Assembly (NCBI GenBank): GCA_019455325.1
Contig: JACFMQ010000007.1
Location: 1-64,000 of the forward strand
Reading direction: 5' to 3'
DNA: 64,000 bases
From: Rhodocyclaceae bacterium
GTDB lineage: Bacteria > Pseudomonadota > Gammaproteobacteria > Burkholderiales > Rhodocyclaceae
Each line of letters starts with the position of its first letter. Position 1 is the first letter of the stretch. Below, in pieces: positions 20,280 through 28,331 of the stretch. Both the position numbers and the translations under genes were made by a program. A model generated the notes under the pieces. The model had not been told where the DNA came from. It worked only from the letters and a program-made list of their open reading frames with translations, and ran no database searches.

Positions 20280-21695
20280 TCATTCGGCGGCCTTGCGCTT
20301 GGCGTGGGCGATCAGCGCGGCGATGGCGCACGAGGCGGTGCGCGTCTCGGCGGTGTCGGCGCGGCTGGTGAGCACGATCGGCACGGCGGCGCCGAGGACG
20401 ACGCCGGCAGTGAGCGCGTTGGCCAGGTATTCGAGCTGCTTGGCGACCATGTTGCCGGATTCGAGGTCGGGCACGACGAGGATGTCGGCGTCGCCGGCGA
20501 CCGCCGACTTGATGCCCTTGGTCTTGGCGGCGACGAGCGAGATGGCGTTGTCGAAGGCGAGCGGGCCGTCGAGCACGCCGCCCTTGATCTGGCCGCGGTC
20601 GGCCATCTTGCACAGCGCGGCGGCGTGCAGCGTCGACTCGATCTTCGGATTGACCGTCTCCACCGCCGACAGGATCGCCACCTTCGGCTCCGGCCGGCCG
20701 AGGACGTGCGCGAGGTCGATGGCGTTCTGGATGATGTGCACCTTCTCTTCCAGCGTCGGCGCGATGTTGATCGCCGCGTCGGTGATCAGGAGCGGCTTCG
20801 GATAGGTCGGCACGTCCATGACGAAGACGTGGGAGAGGCGGCGGCCGGTGCGCAGGCCGCCGGCGCGCGAGACGACCTCGCCCATCAGTTCGTCGGTGTG
20901 CAGGCTGCCCTTCATCAGCGCGTCGGCGTCGCCGTTCCGGACCAGCGTCACGGCCATCGCCGCCGCCTCGTGGCTGTGCTTGACGTTGACGATGCGGAAG
21001 CGGCTGATGTCGAAGCCGTGCTCCTCGGCGAGCGCGCGGATCTTCTTCTCCGGGCCGACCAGGATCGGCTCGATCAGCCCGGCCTCGGCGGCGAGCAGCG
21101 GCCCCTTGAGCGACTCGACGTCGCACGGATGGGCCACCGCCATGTCGATCGGCGGCAGGCCGCGCGTCTTCGCCAGCAGCAGCTCGTAGCGGCCGCGCTT
21201 GTCGGAGATGAGGATGTCGGGCAGCGTGATCTTCGCCCGCCTCACCTTCTCGCGCGGGGCGAGCGCCTCGACGGTGCCGACGATCGCATCCAGGCCGTCC
21301 TGGTTGGTGCAGGTGCAGTCGAAGAGCACGTGCTGGTTGTGGTCGAACTTCTGCTTGACGGTGACCCGGATGGTGATCGTGTCGCCGATCGTCACCGGCC
21401 GCACGAACTGCAGCGACTGGTCGACGAGGATGGTGCCCGGCCCCGGATACTGCGTGCCGAGCACGGTCGAGATCAGCGACGCCGACCACATGCCGTGCGC
21501 GATCACCTCGCGGAAGATGCCGCTGTTGGCGAATTCCTGGTCGACGATGGCCGGATTGATGTCGCCGGTCATCACCGCGAACAACTGGATGTCCTCCGGC
21601 CGCAGCGTGCGCACCAGAGACGCGCTGTCGCCGATCTCGATCTCGGCGTAGGTCCGGTTTTCCAGATACTGCCCGCCGTGTCCTGCCTGTTCCAT
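20280..21695 (-). CDS. MaoC domain-phosphate acetyl/butyryltransferase fusion
   Basis: Bifunctional protein of 471 residues. Residues about 15-140 form a MaoC-like hotdog domain with the dehydratase motif FAVMTGDINPAIVD and VIAHGMW, as in (R)-specific enoyl-CoA hydratases. Residues about 165-471 form a PTA/PTB phosphate acyltransferase domain (GSLHTDELM, ITDAAINIAPTLEEK). Such fusions are commonly annotated as enoyl-CoA hydratase/phosphate acetyltransferase. The start ATG 21695 follows a GGAG site. With ackA downstream it would make acetyl phosphate from acetyl-CoA; whether the MaoC half supplies PHA precursors or acts in beta-oxidation is not decided by the sequence. Confidence 0.88.
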   Translation of the reverse strand: MEQAGHGGQYLENRTYAEIEIGDSASLVRTLRPEDIQLFAVMTGDINPAIVDQEFANSGIFREVIAHGMWSASLISTVLGTQYPGPGTILVDQSLQFVRPVTIGDTITIRVTVKQKFDHNQHVLFDCTCTNQDGLDAIVGTVEALAPREKVRRAKITLPDILISDKRGRYELLLAKTRGLPPIDMAVAHPCDVESLKGPLLAAEAGLIEPILVGPEKKIRALAEEHGFDISRFRIVNVKHSHEAAAMAVTLVRNGDADALMKGSLHTDELMGEVVSRAGGLRTGRRLSHVFVMDVPTYPKPLLITDAAINIAPTLEEKVHIIQNAIDLAHVLGRPEPKVAILSAVETVNPKIESTLHAAALCKMADRGQIKGGVLDGPLAFDNAISLVAAKTKGIKSAVAGDADILVVPDLESGNMVAKQLEYLANALTAGVVLGAAVPIVLTSRADTAETRTASCAIAALIAHAKRKAAE

Positions 21696-21723
21696 GCTCC
21701 ACTCCCGGTTGCGTGACAGCCGA

Positions 21724-21750
21724 AGTATATAGGTTGCTGCGCCGCCGCAA
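21724..21750 (-). promoter_or_regulatory. Candidate promoter of the MaoC-Pta gene
   Basis: On the minus strand, TATACT (21729-21724) lies 29 bases before the start codon, with TTGCGG (21750-21745) upstream at a short 15-base spacing. The -10 match is good and the -35 spacing sub-optimal. Confidence 0.4.
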
Positions 21751-21840
21751 GAAGCGTTCGCGGCAAAGCGCGCACCGCGCAGAAAAGCATGGTTGCCGAT
21801 TGTTTCCGGATTGTTGCAGATGCACATGATGGCCGCCCGC

Positions 21841-21854
21841 TTGATCTGCGTCAG
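21841..21854 (+). promoter_or_regulatory. Imperfect FNR-type box before hoxF
   Basis: TTGATCTGCGTCAG matches 8 of the 10 specified positions of the FNR consensus TTGAT-N4-ATCAA. A -10-like TATGCT lies at 21876-21881, which places the box centre near -40.5 from the expected transcription start, close to class-II geometry. The match is weaker than the other four boxes in the window. Confidence 0.4.
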
Positions 21855-21914
21855 AGTCTTTGCCCGCTGCCGCGCTATGCTCGGCACGATCCGCCGAAGT
21901 TCAATGGGGGCTGC

Positions 21915-23804
21915 ATGCACGACCAAGAGAGGGATGTCGCAAGCGCGCTGGCGCCGATTCTGGCGCGCTGGCGCAACGATCCGACGGCGCTGGTGCAGAT
22001 CCTGCGCGAGACGCAGGAGGCGCTGGACTGGATTTCGCCGCAAGCCATCGAATTCATCCGCCGCGCGCTCGCCTTGCCGCACGCCAAGATCGAGGGCGTC
22101 GCCGGCTTCTACAGCTTCTTCTACACCCGCCCGCGCGGCCGCTACCGCGTGCTCTTCGCCGACAACATCGTCGAGCGCATGCAGGGCGGCGCCGCGCTGC
22201 TCGAACGCATGTGCCGCAACCTCTGGGTGGAGCAGGGCAAGGTCTCGGAGGACGGGCTGGTCAGCGTCGACACCACCTCCTGCATCGGCATGAGCGACCA
22301 GGGGCCGGCGCTGCTGGTGAACAACCTGAGCGTGCCGAACCTCGACGAGGCGCGCGTCGACCGGCTGTGCGAGCTGATCCGCGGCGCCGTGCCGCTCGCC
22401 GACTGGCCGGCCGAGCTGTTCGCCGTCGCCGACAACGTGCGCCGCCGCGACGTGCTGCTCGACGCCGGCCTGCGGCCGGGCGACGCGCTGCGCGCCGCGC
22501 GCGCGCGCATCGACCGGGTCGGCACCGAGGCCTCGAACACCCGCTCCTGGCGCGAGGGGCTGCCGCAGGGCGTGGCCGGCCCGGCGGCGCTGATCGACGA
22601 ACTGCGCCGCTCGGGCCTGCGCGGCCGCGGCGGCGCCGGCTTCTCGACGGCGCTGAAATGGGACGCCTGCCGCAACGCGCCGGTGCCCGAGGGCGGCTGC
22701 CGCATCGTCGTCTGCAACGCCGACGAGGGCGAGCCGGGCACCTTCAAGGACCGCGTGCTGCTCAACAGCCACGCCGATCTCGTCTTCGAGGGCATGACCG
22801 TCGCCGCGCTGGCCGTCGGCGCGCGGCGCGGCTTCCTCTACCTGCGCGGCGAGTACCGCTACCTGCTGGACAAGCTCGAAGGCGTGCTGGCGCGGCGGCG
22901 CGCGGCCGGCCTGCTCGGCCCGGCGATCCTCGGCATGGCCGGCGCCGATTTCGACATCGAGATCCACGTCGGCGCCGGCGCCTACGTCTGCGGCGAAGAG
23001 TCGGCGCTGATCGAATCGCTCGAAGGCAAGCGCGGCACGCCGCGCAACCGGCCGCCGTTCCCGGTGACGCACGGCTACCTCGGCCTGCCGACGGTGGTCG
23101 ACAACGTCGAGACCCTGGCCTGCTCGGCGCTGATCGCGCTCAACGGCGGCGACTGGTTCGCCGGCATCGGCACCGAGGCGTCGACGGGGACGAAGCTGCT
23201 GTCGGTGTCGGGCGACGTGGCCGCGCCGGGCGTCTATGAATTCCCGTTCGGCGTCACCGTCGCCGAGGTGCTCGAAGCGGCCGGCGCGCGCGACGCGCAG
23301 GCGGTGCAGGTCGGCGGGCCGTCCGGCACCTGCGTCGGCGAGGCCGAGTTCGGCCGCCGCATCGCCTTCGAGGACGTGCCCTCGGCCGGCGCCTTCATGG
23401 TCTTCGACAGGCGCCGCGACATGTTCGAGGTGGCGCGCAACTTCGCGCACTTCTTCGCGCACGAGAGCTGCGGCTTCTGCACGCCGTGCCGCGTCGGCAC
23501 CTCGCTCCTGAAGAACCTGATGGACAAGCTGGCCAACGGCCACGGTTCGCCCTACGACTTCGCCGAGATCGAGAAGATGAACCACATCCTGCAACAGATG
23601 AGCCACTGCGGTCTCGGCCACTCGGCCTGCAACCCGGTGCTCGACACCATCGCGCGCTTCCGGCCGGCCTACGAGCGGCGGCTGTCGAACCGCAGCTTCG
23701 AGCCGGCCTTCGACCTCGACCGGGCGCTGGCGCCGGCGCGGCAGATGACCGGCCGCGACGACGCCGGCGCGCACCTGGCGATCCACGGCGAGGAGGCGAA
23801 ATGA
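21915..23804 (+). CDS. hoxF: NAD-reducing hydrogenase diaphorase subunit HoxF
   Basis: Flavin subunit of the soluble NAD-linked [NiFe] hydrogenase; it transfers electrons between iron-sulfur clusters and NAD via FMN. The 629-residue protein is a NuoE-NuoF fusion. The N-terminal NuoE-like part (about 1-150) keeps only one of the four [2Fe-2S] cysteines, in TTSCIGMSDQGP. The NuoF-like part has GRGGAGFSTALKW for FMN/NADH, ESCGFCTPCRVG and a distal HSACNP cysteine for a [4Fe-4S] cluster. The start ATG follows GGGGG; longer in-frame upstream starts lack a ribosome site. The stop overlaps hoxU by four bases. Confidence 0.94.
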   Translation: MHDQERDVASALAPILARWRNDPTALVQILRETQEALDWISPQAIEFIRRALALPHAKIEGVAGFYSFFYTRPRGRYRVLFADNIVERMQGGAALLERMCRNLWVEQGKVSEDGLVSVDTTSCIGMSDQGPALLVNNLSVPNLDEARVDRLCELIRGAVPLADWPAELFAVADNVRRRDVLLDAGLRPGDALRAARARIDRVGTEASNTRSWREGLPQGVAGPAALIDELRRSGLRGRGGAGFSTALKWDACRNAPVPEGGCRIVVCNADEGEPGTFKDRVLLNSHADLVFEGMTVAALAVGARRGFLYLRGEYRYLLDKLEGVLARRRAAGLLGPAILGMAGADFDIEIHVGAGAYVCGEESALIESLEGKRGTPRNRPPFPVTHGYLGLPTVVDNVETLACSALIALNGGDWFAGIGTEASTGTKLLSVSGDVAAPGVYEFPFGVTVAEVLEAAGARDAQAVQVGGPSGTCVGEAEFGRRIAFEDVPSAGAFMVFDRRRDMFEVARNFAHFFAHESCGFCTPCRVGTSLLKNLMDKLANGHGSPYDFAEIEKMNHILQQMSHCGLGHSACNPVLDTIARFRPAYERRLSNRSFEPAFDLDRALAPARQMTGRDDAGAHLAIHGEEAK

Positions 23805-24493
23805 GTCAGACGTTCACGCTCGACGGCGAGGAAATCCCCTTCCGCGACGGGCAGACCATCATCCAGGCGGCGCACGACGCCGGCCGCTGGATTCCGCACC
23901 TCTGCTACCACCCGGAGTTCAAGCCGCACGGTTCGTGCAAGCTGTGTACGGTGACGGTGAACGGCCGGCACATGGCCTCGTGCACGACGCAGGCGGCGGC
24001 CGGGCAGACGGTCGAGAGCGACACCGAGGCGCTCAACGGCGAGCGGCGCACGCTGCTGCAGATGCTCTTCGTCGAGGGCAACCACTTCTGCCCGTCGTGC
24101 GAGAAGAGCGGCGACTGCAAGCTGCAGGCCACGGCCTACGAGCTGGGCATGATGACGCCGCACTTCGACCACTTCTATCCGAGCCGGCCGGTCGACGCCT
24201 CGCATCCGGAGGTGCTGCTCGACTTCAACCGCTGCATCCTCTGTTCGCTGTGCGTGCGCGCCAGCCGCGACGTCGACGGCAAGTGCGTGTTCGCGCTCTC
24301 CGGCCGCGGCATCGGCACGAAGCTGGTGGTCAACGCCGCCTCCGGCCGGCTGGCCGACACCGACGCGGCGATCGGCGACAAGGCGCTGGAGGTCTGTCCG
24401 GTCGGCGTCATCCTGAAGAAGCGGCGCGGCTTCGCGGTGCCGATCGGCGAGCGCACCTACGACAAGGCGCCGATCTCGGAAACGGAGGAATGA
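23801..24493 (+). CDS. hoxU: NAD-reducing hydrogenase subunit HoxU
   Basis: Electron-transfer subunit of the diaphorase half, homologous to the N-terminal part of NuoG. The start ATG overlaps the hoxF stop (ATGA), giving 230 residues. Visible cluster motifs are HLCYHPEFKPHGSCKLCTV with a later CTTQ cysteine for [2Fe-2S], HFCPSCEKSGDCKLQ with an upstream histidine for a His-Cys3 [4Fe-4S] cluster, and CILCSLC with VCPVG for another [4Fe-4S]. It passes electrons between HoxF and HoxY. Confidence 0.94.
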   Translation: MSQTFTLDGEEIPFRDGQTIIQAAHDAGRWIPHLCYHPEFKPHGSCKLCTVTVNGRHMASCTTQAAAGQTVESDTEALNGERRTLLQMLFVEGNHFCPSCEKSGDCKLQATAYELGMMTPHFDHFYPSRPVDASHPEVLLDFNRCILCSLCVRASRDVDGKCVFALSGRGIGTKLVVNAASGRLADTDAAIGDKALEVCPVGVILKKRRGFAVPIGERTYDKAPISETEE

Positions 24494-24494
24494 G

Positions 24495-25046
24495 ATGGAC
24501 GCCCCGGTGAAGAAGAAGCTGCGCGTCGCCACCACCTCGCTGGCCGGCTGCTTCGGCTGCCACATGTCCTTTCTCGACATCGACGAGCACCTGTTCGAGC
24601 TGGTCGAGCTGGTCGAGTTCGACCGCTCGCCGCTGACCGACATCAAGGAGGTCGGCGACTGCGACCTCGGCCTGATCGAGGGCGGTCTGTGCAACGCCGA
24701 GAACGTGCACGTGCTGCGCGAGTTCCGCGCCCGCTGCAAGAAGCTGGTGGCGCTCGGCGCCTGCGCGGTGAACGGCGGCCTGCCGGCGCAGCGCAACCAC
24801 CTCAAGCTGACCGAGATCCTCGAAGAGGTCTATCACACCAGCCCCGGCATCACGCAGGGCCTGATCCCGAACGATCCCGAGCTGCCGCTGCCGCTGGACA
24901 AGGTGCACCCGCTGCACGAGGTGGTGAAGATCGACTGGTTCATCCCCGGCTGCCCGCCGTCCGGCGAGGCGATCTGGAAGGCGCTGACCGACATCGCCGC
25001 CGGCCGCGATCCGCAGCTCGGCTTCGGCGTGCTGCGCTACGACTGA
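24495..25046 (+). CDS. hoxY: NAD-reducing hydrogenase small subunit HoxY
   Basis: Small subunit of the [NiFe] hydrogenase module, carrying the single proximal [4Fe-4S] cluster. At 183 residues it is the short form without the distal clusters of membrane-bound hydrogenases. Conserved cysteines are in LAGCFGCHMSFLD, GGLCNAEN, LGACAVNGG and IPGCPPSGEA. It starts one base after the hoxU stop and precedes hoxH by eight bases. Confidence 0.95.
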   Translation: MDAPVKKKLRVATTSLAGCFGCHMSFLDIDEHLFELVELVEFDRSPLTDIKEVGDCDLGLIEGGLCNAENVHVLREFRARCKKLVALGACAVNGGLPAQRNHLKLTEILEEVYHTSPGITQGLIPNDPELPLPLDKVHPLHEVVKIDWFIPGCPPSGEAIWKALTDIAAGRDPQLGFGVLRYD

Positions 25047-25054
25047 GGACGACC

Positions 25055-26521
25055 ATGACCTACCATCTGGAAACCGCCGAGCACCCCGAGAAGCTGCGCC
25101 GCGTCGCCATCGACCCGGTGTCGCGCGTCGAGGGCCACGGCAAGGTGACGCTGCTGCTCGACGAGGACAACAAGGTGCGGCAGGTGCGCCTGCACATCGT
25201 CGAGTTCCGCGGCTTCGAGAAGTTCATCCAGGGCCGCCCGTACTGGGAAGTGCCGGTGATGGTGCAGCGCCTGTGCGGCATCTGCCCGGTGTCGCACCAC
25301 TTGGCGGCGTCGAAGGCGATGGACGCGATCGTCGGCGCGAAGCGGCTTACCCCGACCGCCGAGAAGATCCGCCGCCTGATGCACTACGGCCAGATCATGC
25401 AGTCGCACGCGCTGCACTTCTTCCACCTGTGCTCGCCGGACCTGCTCTTCGGCTTCGACAGCGAGGTCGGCCAGCGCAACATCGTCGGCGTCGCCGCGAA
25501 GCACCCGGAGACGGCGCGCCGCGGCGTGCTCATCCGCAAGTTCGGCCAGGAGGCGATCCGCCTCACCGCCGGCAAGCGTATCCACGGCACCGGCTCGATT
25601 CCCGGCGGCGTGAACAAGTCGCTCAGCGTCGAGGAGCGTGACTACCTGCTCAAGGACATCTACCAGATCGTCGCCTGGTGCCGCGACGCGGTGCATCTGG
25701 CGCGCGAGCTGCACGAGACCGACCCGGCGCTGTACAACAGCTTCGGCATCTTCCGCTCGCACTTCATGTCGCTGATCGGCGCCGACGGGCAGATGGATCT
25801 CTACGACGGCCGCCTGCGCGCGCGCGACGACAGTGGCGCCATCCACTTCGACGGCGTCGCCCAGGCCGACTACGAGAAATACATCCAGGAGGAGGTGAAG
25901 CCCTGGAGCTACATGAAGTTCCCGTACTTCCGCGCGCTCGGCAACGAGCGCGGCTGGTACAAGGTCGGCCCGCTCGCGCGCGTGCAGAACTGCGATTCGA
26001 TCCCGACGCCGCTCGCCGACGCCGAGCGCCGCGAGTTCCTCGACTACGCCGGCGGCATGCCGATGCACACCGCGCTCGGCTACCACTGGACGCGCATGAT
26101 CGAGATGCTGCACGCGGCGGAGACGATCAAGGACCTGCTGCACGATCCGGACATCCTCGGCGGCGATCTGATGACCACCGGCGAGCGCGGCTTCGAGGGC
26201 TTCGGCATGATCGAGGCGCCGCGCGGCACGCTGATCCACCACTACCGCGTCGACGAGAACGACCTGGTCAGCATGTGCAACCTGATCGTGTCGACGACGC
26301 ACAACAACCAGGCGATGAACGAGGCCATCCGCCACGTCGCCCGCCGCTACCTGCACGGCCGCGAGATCACCGAGGGGCTGCTCAACCACATCGAGGTGGC
26401 GATCCGCGCCTACGACCCGTGCCTCTCCTGCGCCACGCACGCGCTTGGCAAGATGCCGCTCGCCGTCGAGCTGGTCGACGCCGCCGGCACGCTGGTGCAC
26501 CGGCTGCAGCGCGACGCGTGA
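25055..26521 (+). CDS. hoxH: NAD-reducing hydrogenase large subunit HoxH
   Basis: Catalytic subunit with the NiFe(CN)2CO centre, responsible for reversible H2 oxidation. The start is ATG 25055, eight bases after hoxY; the same frame is open upstream but lies inside hoxY. It is 488 residues long. The nickel ligands are in RLCGICPVSHH (C74, C77) and DPCLSCATH (C456, C459). The 26 residues after H462 are the C-terminal extension normally removed by an endopeptidase after nickel insertion, and the gene for that peptidase (hoxW) follows with a 4-base overlap. No hyp maturation genes are in the window. Confidence 0.96.
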   Translation: MTYHLETAEHPEKLRRVAIDPVSRVEGHGKVTLLLDEDNKVRQVRLHIVEFRGFEKFIQGRPYWEVPVMVQRLCGICPVSHHLAASKAMDAIVGAKRLTPTAEKIRRLMHYGQIMQSHALHFFHLCSPDLLFGFDSEVGQRNIVGVAAKHPETARRGVLIRKFGQEAIRLTAGKRIHGTGSIPGGVNKSLSVEERDYLLKDIYQIVAWCRDAVHLARELHETDPALYNSFGIFRSHFMSLIGADGQMDLYDGRLRARDDSGAIHFDGVAQADYEKYIQEEVKPWSYMKFPYFRALGNERGWYKVGPLARVQNCDSIPTPLADAERREFLDYAGGMPMHTALGYHWTRMIEMLHAAETIKDLLHDPDILGGDLMTTGERGFEGFGMIEAPRGTLIHHYRVDENDLVSMCNLIVSTTHNNQAMNEAIRHVARRYLHGREITEGLLNHIEVAIRAYDPCLSCATHALGKMPLAVELVDAAGTLVHRLQRDA

Positions 26522-27009
26522 GCGCATCCGTCGCGCCCTTCGTCGTCCTCGCCTGCGGCAACCCGAGCCGCGGCGACGACGCGCTCGGGCCGCTGCTGCT
26601 CGCCCGCCTCGACGGATGGTTGCGCGCCGAGGGCGTCGCCGGGCATTTCGAGCTGATCGAGGATTTCCAGTTCCAGGTCGAGCACGCGCTCGATCTGCAG
26701 GGACGGGCGGCGGCGCTGTTCATCGACGCCGGCGAGGGTACGCCGGCGCCGTTCACGCTGCGGCCGGCGCAGCCCGATGACGCGCTCGGGCACGGTACGC
26801 ACGCGATCCCGCCGGCGGCGGTGCTCGCCGTCTATCGCCGCGTCGTCGGCGGCGAGCCGCCGCCGACGAGCGTGCTCTGCGTGCGCGGCGAACATTTCGC
26901 GCTGGGCGAGGGGCTCAGCCCGGCCGCGGCCGCACACCTGGAGGCGGCGTGGCCGCGGCTGCAGACGTTCTGTCACGATCTGCTGCGCGCGATGGTAAGG
27001 GAATTGTAA
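26518..27009 (+). CDS. hoxW: Hydrogenase maturation endopeptidase HoxW (GTG start)
   Basis: Predicted to cleave the C-terminal extension of HoxH during maturation. GTG 26518 overlaps the hoxH stop (GTGA), giving 163 residues. The HycI-type signature CGNPSRGDDALGP is at the N-terminus. Further conserved acidic and histidine positions are in EDFQFQVEH, FIDAGEG and LGHGTHAIPP, matching nickel-binding residues of this peptidase family. The position directly after hoxH and the coupling support the assignment. It is the last gene of the hox operon in this window. Confidence 0.9.
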   Translation: MSASVAPFVVLACGNPSRGDDALGPLLLARLDGWLRAEGVAGHFELIEDFQFQVEHALDLQGRAAALFIDAGEGTPAPFTLRPAQPDDALGHGTHAIPPAAVLAVYRRVVGGEPPPTSVLCVRGEHFALGEGLSPAAAAHLEAAWPRLQTFCHDLLRAMVREL

Positions 27010-27015
27010 AAAAGG

Positions 27016-27057
27016 TTGATCCAGATCATGGCGGCCGACGCGGCGGCCGCTTAGCAT
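27016..27057 (+). promoter_or_regulatory. FNR-dependent promoter of the exported unknown protein
   Basis: TTGATCCAGATCAT (27016-27029) matches the FNR/DNR consensus TTGAT-N4-ATCAA at 9 of 10 positions. A -10-like TAGCAT lies at 27052-27057, which puts the box centre at about -41.5 from the predicted start near 27064, the class-II arrangement. It lies just after hoxW. Confidence 0.65.
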
Positions 27058-27098
27058 CCGTCCTGCCGCATATGCGGTGTCGATGACGTCATTTGGCG

Positions 27099-27791
27099 AT
27101 GCGTCTCCTCTTTCATTCGATTTCGGCGACCTTGGTCGCCGTTCTTTTTTCTGGCGCCGCGGCGGGCGCGGGCCCCTGTGCGCCGCAGCCGCCGGCGGCC
27201 GAGCGCCATGCCGGCGTGCTCTCCCTGGCGCCCGACGCGCGGCGCGGCCTGCCGGTCGCCGTCGACCTGGCCATCGACGACGGCCGCGCAGCGGTCACCG
27301 ACGGCCGTCTGTCCTACGACATGTTCTACAACGACGTCGCCGAGGGCTGGAGCTGGCAGCCGCAGGCGCAGCCGGAGGACGCGGACTACTACCGCTGGAA
27401 GTTCCTGCCGCTGCAGTCGCTGACCGAGGCGGGCAAGCCCTACGTGCAGGAGGAAATGGTCGGCGTGCCGCAGGAGACGCGCGTCGAGCGGCGCCACGAC
27501 TACTTTCTCGCCTTCGACAATCCCTACCGTTTCTACCCGCGCGGCGCCGCCGGCTTCGTCGTGCCGCTGCCGCCCGAGGCTGCCGGGGCGCCGCTGCGCC
27601 TGGTCGCGCTCGCCCGCCTCGGCGAGCCGGCGACGGCGGAGAGCACGACCTTCTGGAAGGCGGTGCATGCCCGCCCGGTGGATTTCACGCTGAAGAAGTA
27701 CTACCTGATCGGCGCGCTCGAGGCGCTCGTCGTCTGCGACGCGCGCGACGGCCGCGAACTCGCGCGGCTTCTGCCGCGCGCTCAGCGATAG
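27099..27791 (+). CDS. Exported protein of unknown function
   Basis: I do not recognise this 230-residue protein. From ATG 27099 it begins with a positive-hydrophobic signal peptide (MRLLFHSISATLVAVLFSG) with likely cleavage after GAAAGAG, so it should reach the periplasm. The mature part has aromatic-rich blocks (YDMFYNDVAEGWSWQP, RRHDYFLAFDNPYRFYPRG) and no obvious metal or heme motif; Cys residues are few. An upstream TTG (27093) is possible but no better. It lies behind an FNR-type promoter and its 3' end overlaps the convergent usp gene by 10 bases, suggesting a role under low oxygen. Confidence 0.7.
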   Translation: MRLLFHSISATLVAVLFSGAAAGAGPCAPQPPAAERHAGVLSLAPDARRGLPVAVDLAIDDGRAAVTDGRLSYDMFYNDVAEGWSWQPQAQPEDADYYRWKFLPLQSLTEAGKPYVQEEMVGVPQETRVERRHDYFLAFDNPYRFYPRGAAGFVVPLPPEAAGAPLRLVALARLGEPATAESTTFWKAVHARPVDFTLKKYYLIGALEALVVCDARDGRELARLLPRAQR

Positions 27792-28225
27792 ACGAGCACC
27801 GGCACCTTCGAGTGCGTCAGCACCTTGTTGGTCTCGCTGCCGAGCAGCAGGCTGCTGATGCCGCGGCGGCCGTGCGAGGCCATGAAGATCAGGTCGCAGC
27901 CGGACTGCTCGGCGGCCTCGATGATCGCCTCGTAGGGCACGTCGCTGGTCAGCGTCAGCCTGCTGCAATCGACGCCGGCCGCGGCGCAGGCCTCGGCGGC
28001 GAAGCCGAGCACCTGCTGCGCCTGCTCTTCGGCCAGCTCGGCGAATTTTTCCGGCGTCGTCGGGTCGATCAGCGCGCCCTCGCCGTAATAGGCCACGGGG
28101 TACTCCGGCTTGGCGTAGAAGGCGGTGATGCGGGCGCCCGCTTCCTTGGCGAAGGTGGCGGCGCGGCGTACCGCTTCCTGGGAAAGCTCGGAGCCGTCGG
28201 TCGGTACCAGAATGTGCTTGAACAT
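27782..28225 (-). CDS. Universal stress protein (UspA family)
   Basis: Cytoplasmic stress protein of 147 residues, a single Usp domain. It starts MFKHILVPTDGSELS and has the ATP-binding type signature SHG-x9-GS in MASHGRRGISSLLLGS, ending KVPVLVYR. The family helps survival in stasis and hypoxia, but its biochemical role is often unknown. Divergent to it is the beta-CASP RNase gene; a near-perfect FNR box and a TATAGT -10 element at class-II spacing upstream indicate induction when oxygen is low. Confidence 0.92.
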   Translation of the reverse strand: MFKHILVPTDGSELSQEAVRRAATFAKEAGARITAFYAKPEYPVAYYGEGALIDPTTPEKFAELAEEQAQQVLGFAAEACAAAGVDCSRLTLTSDVPYEAIIEAAEQSGCDLIFMASHGRRGISSLLLGSETNKVLTHSKVPVLVYR

Positions 28226-28253
28226 CGCAGTCTCTCCCGTTTATCGTGCTTCC

Positions 28254-28295
28254 ACTATAGGTCCCGCATCGTAGCCCGGAATTGACCGAAATCAA
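28254..28295 (-). promoter_or_regulatory. FNR class-II promoter of usp (divergent region)
   Basis: On the minus strand TTGATTTCGGTCAA (28295-28282) matches the FNR consensus at 9 of 10 positions. TATAGT (28259-28254) gives a transcription start near 28247 and places the box centre exactly at -41.5. The box could also serve the divergent RNase gene, but no matching -10 is seen on that side. Confidence 0.75.
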
Positions 28296-28331
28296 ACAGG
28301 GACGGGCGATCGGTGCAACAATCGCGACATC

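Noticed and set aside
20280-23786. A 1168-residue minus-strand frame joining the Pta gene with sequence antisense to hoxF
   Set aside because: Only the part from 21695 downward has protein conservation and a ribosome site; the rest is antisense to hoxF.
25678-26517. Extended N-terminus for HoxW inside hoxH
   Set aside because: The extra residues are a frame shadow of hoxH; the GTG at 26518 gives the normal peptidase length and an operon-type overlap.
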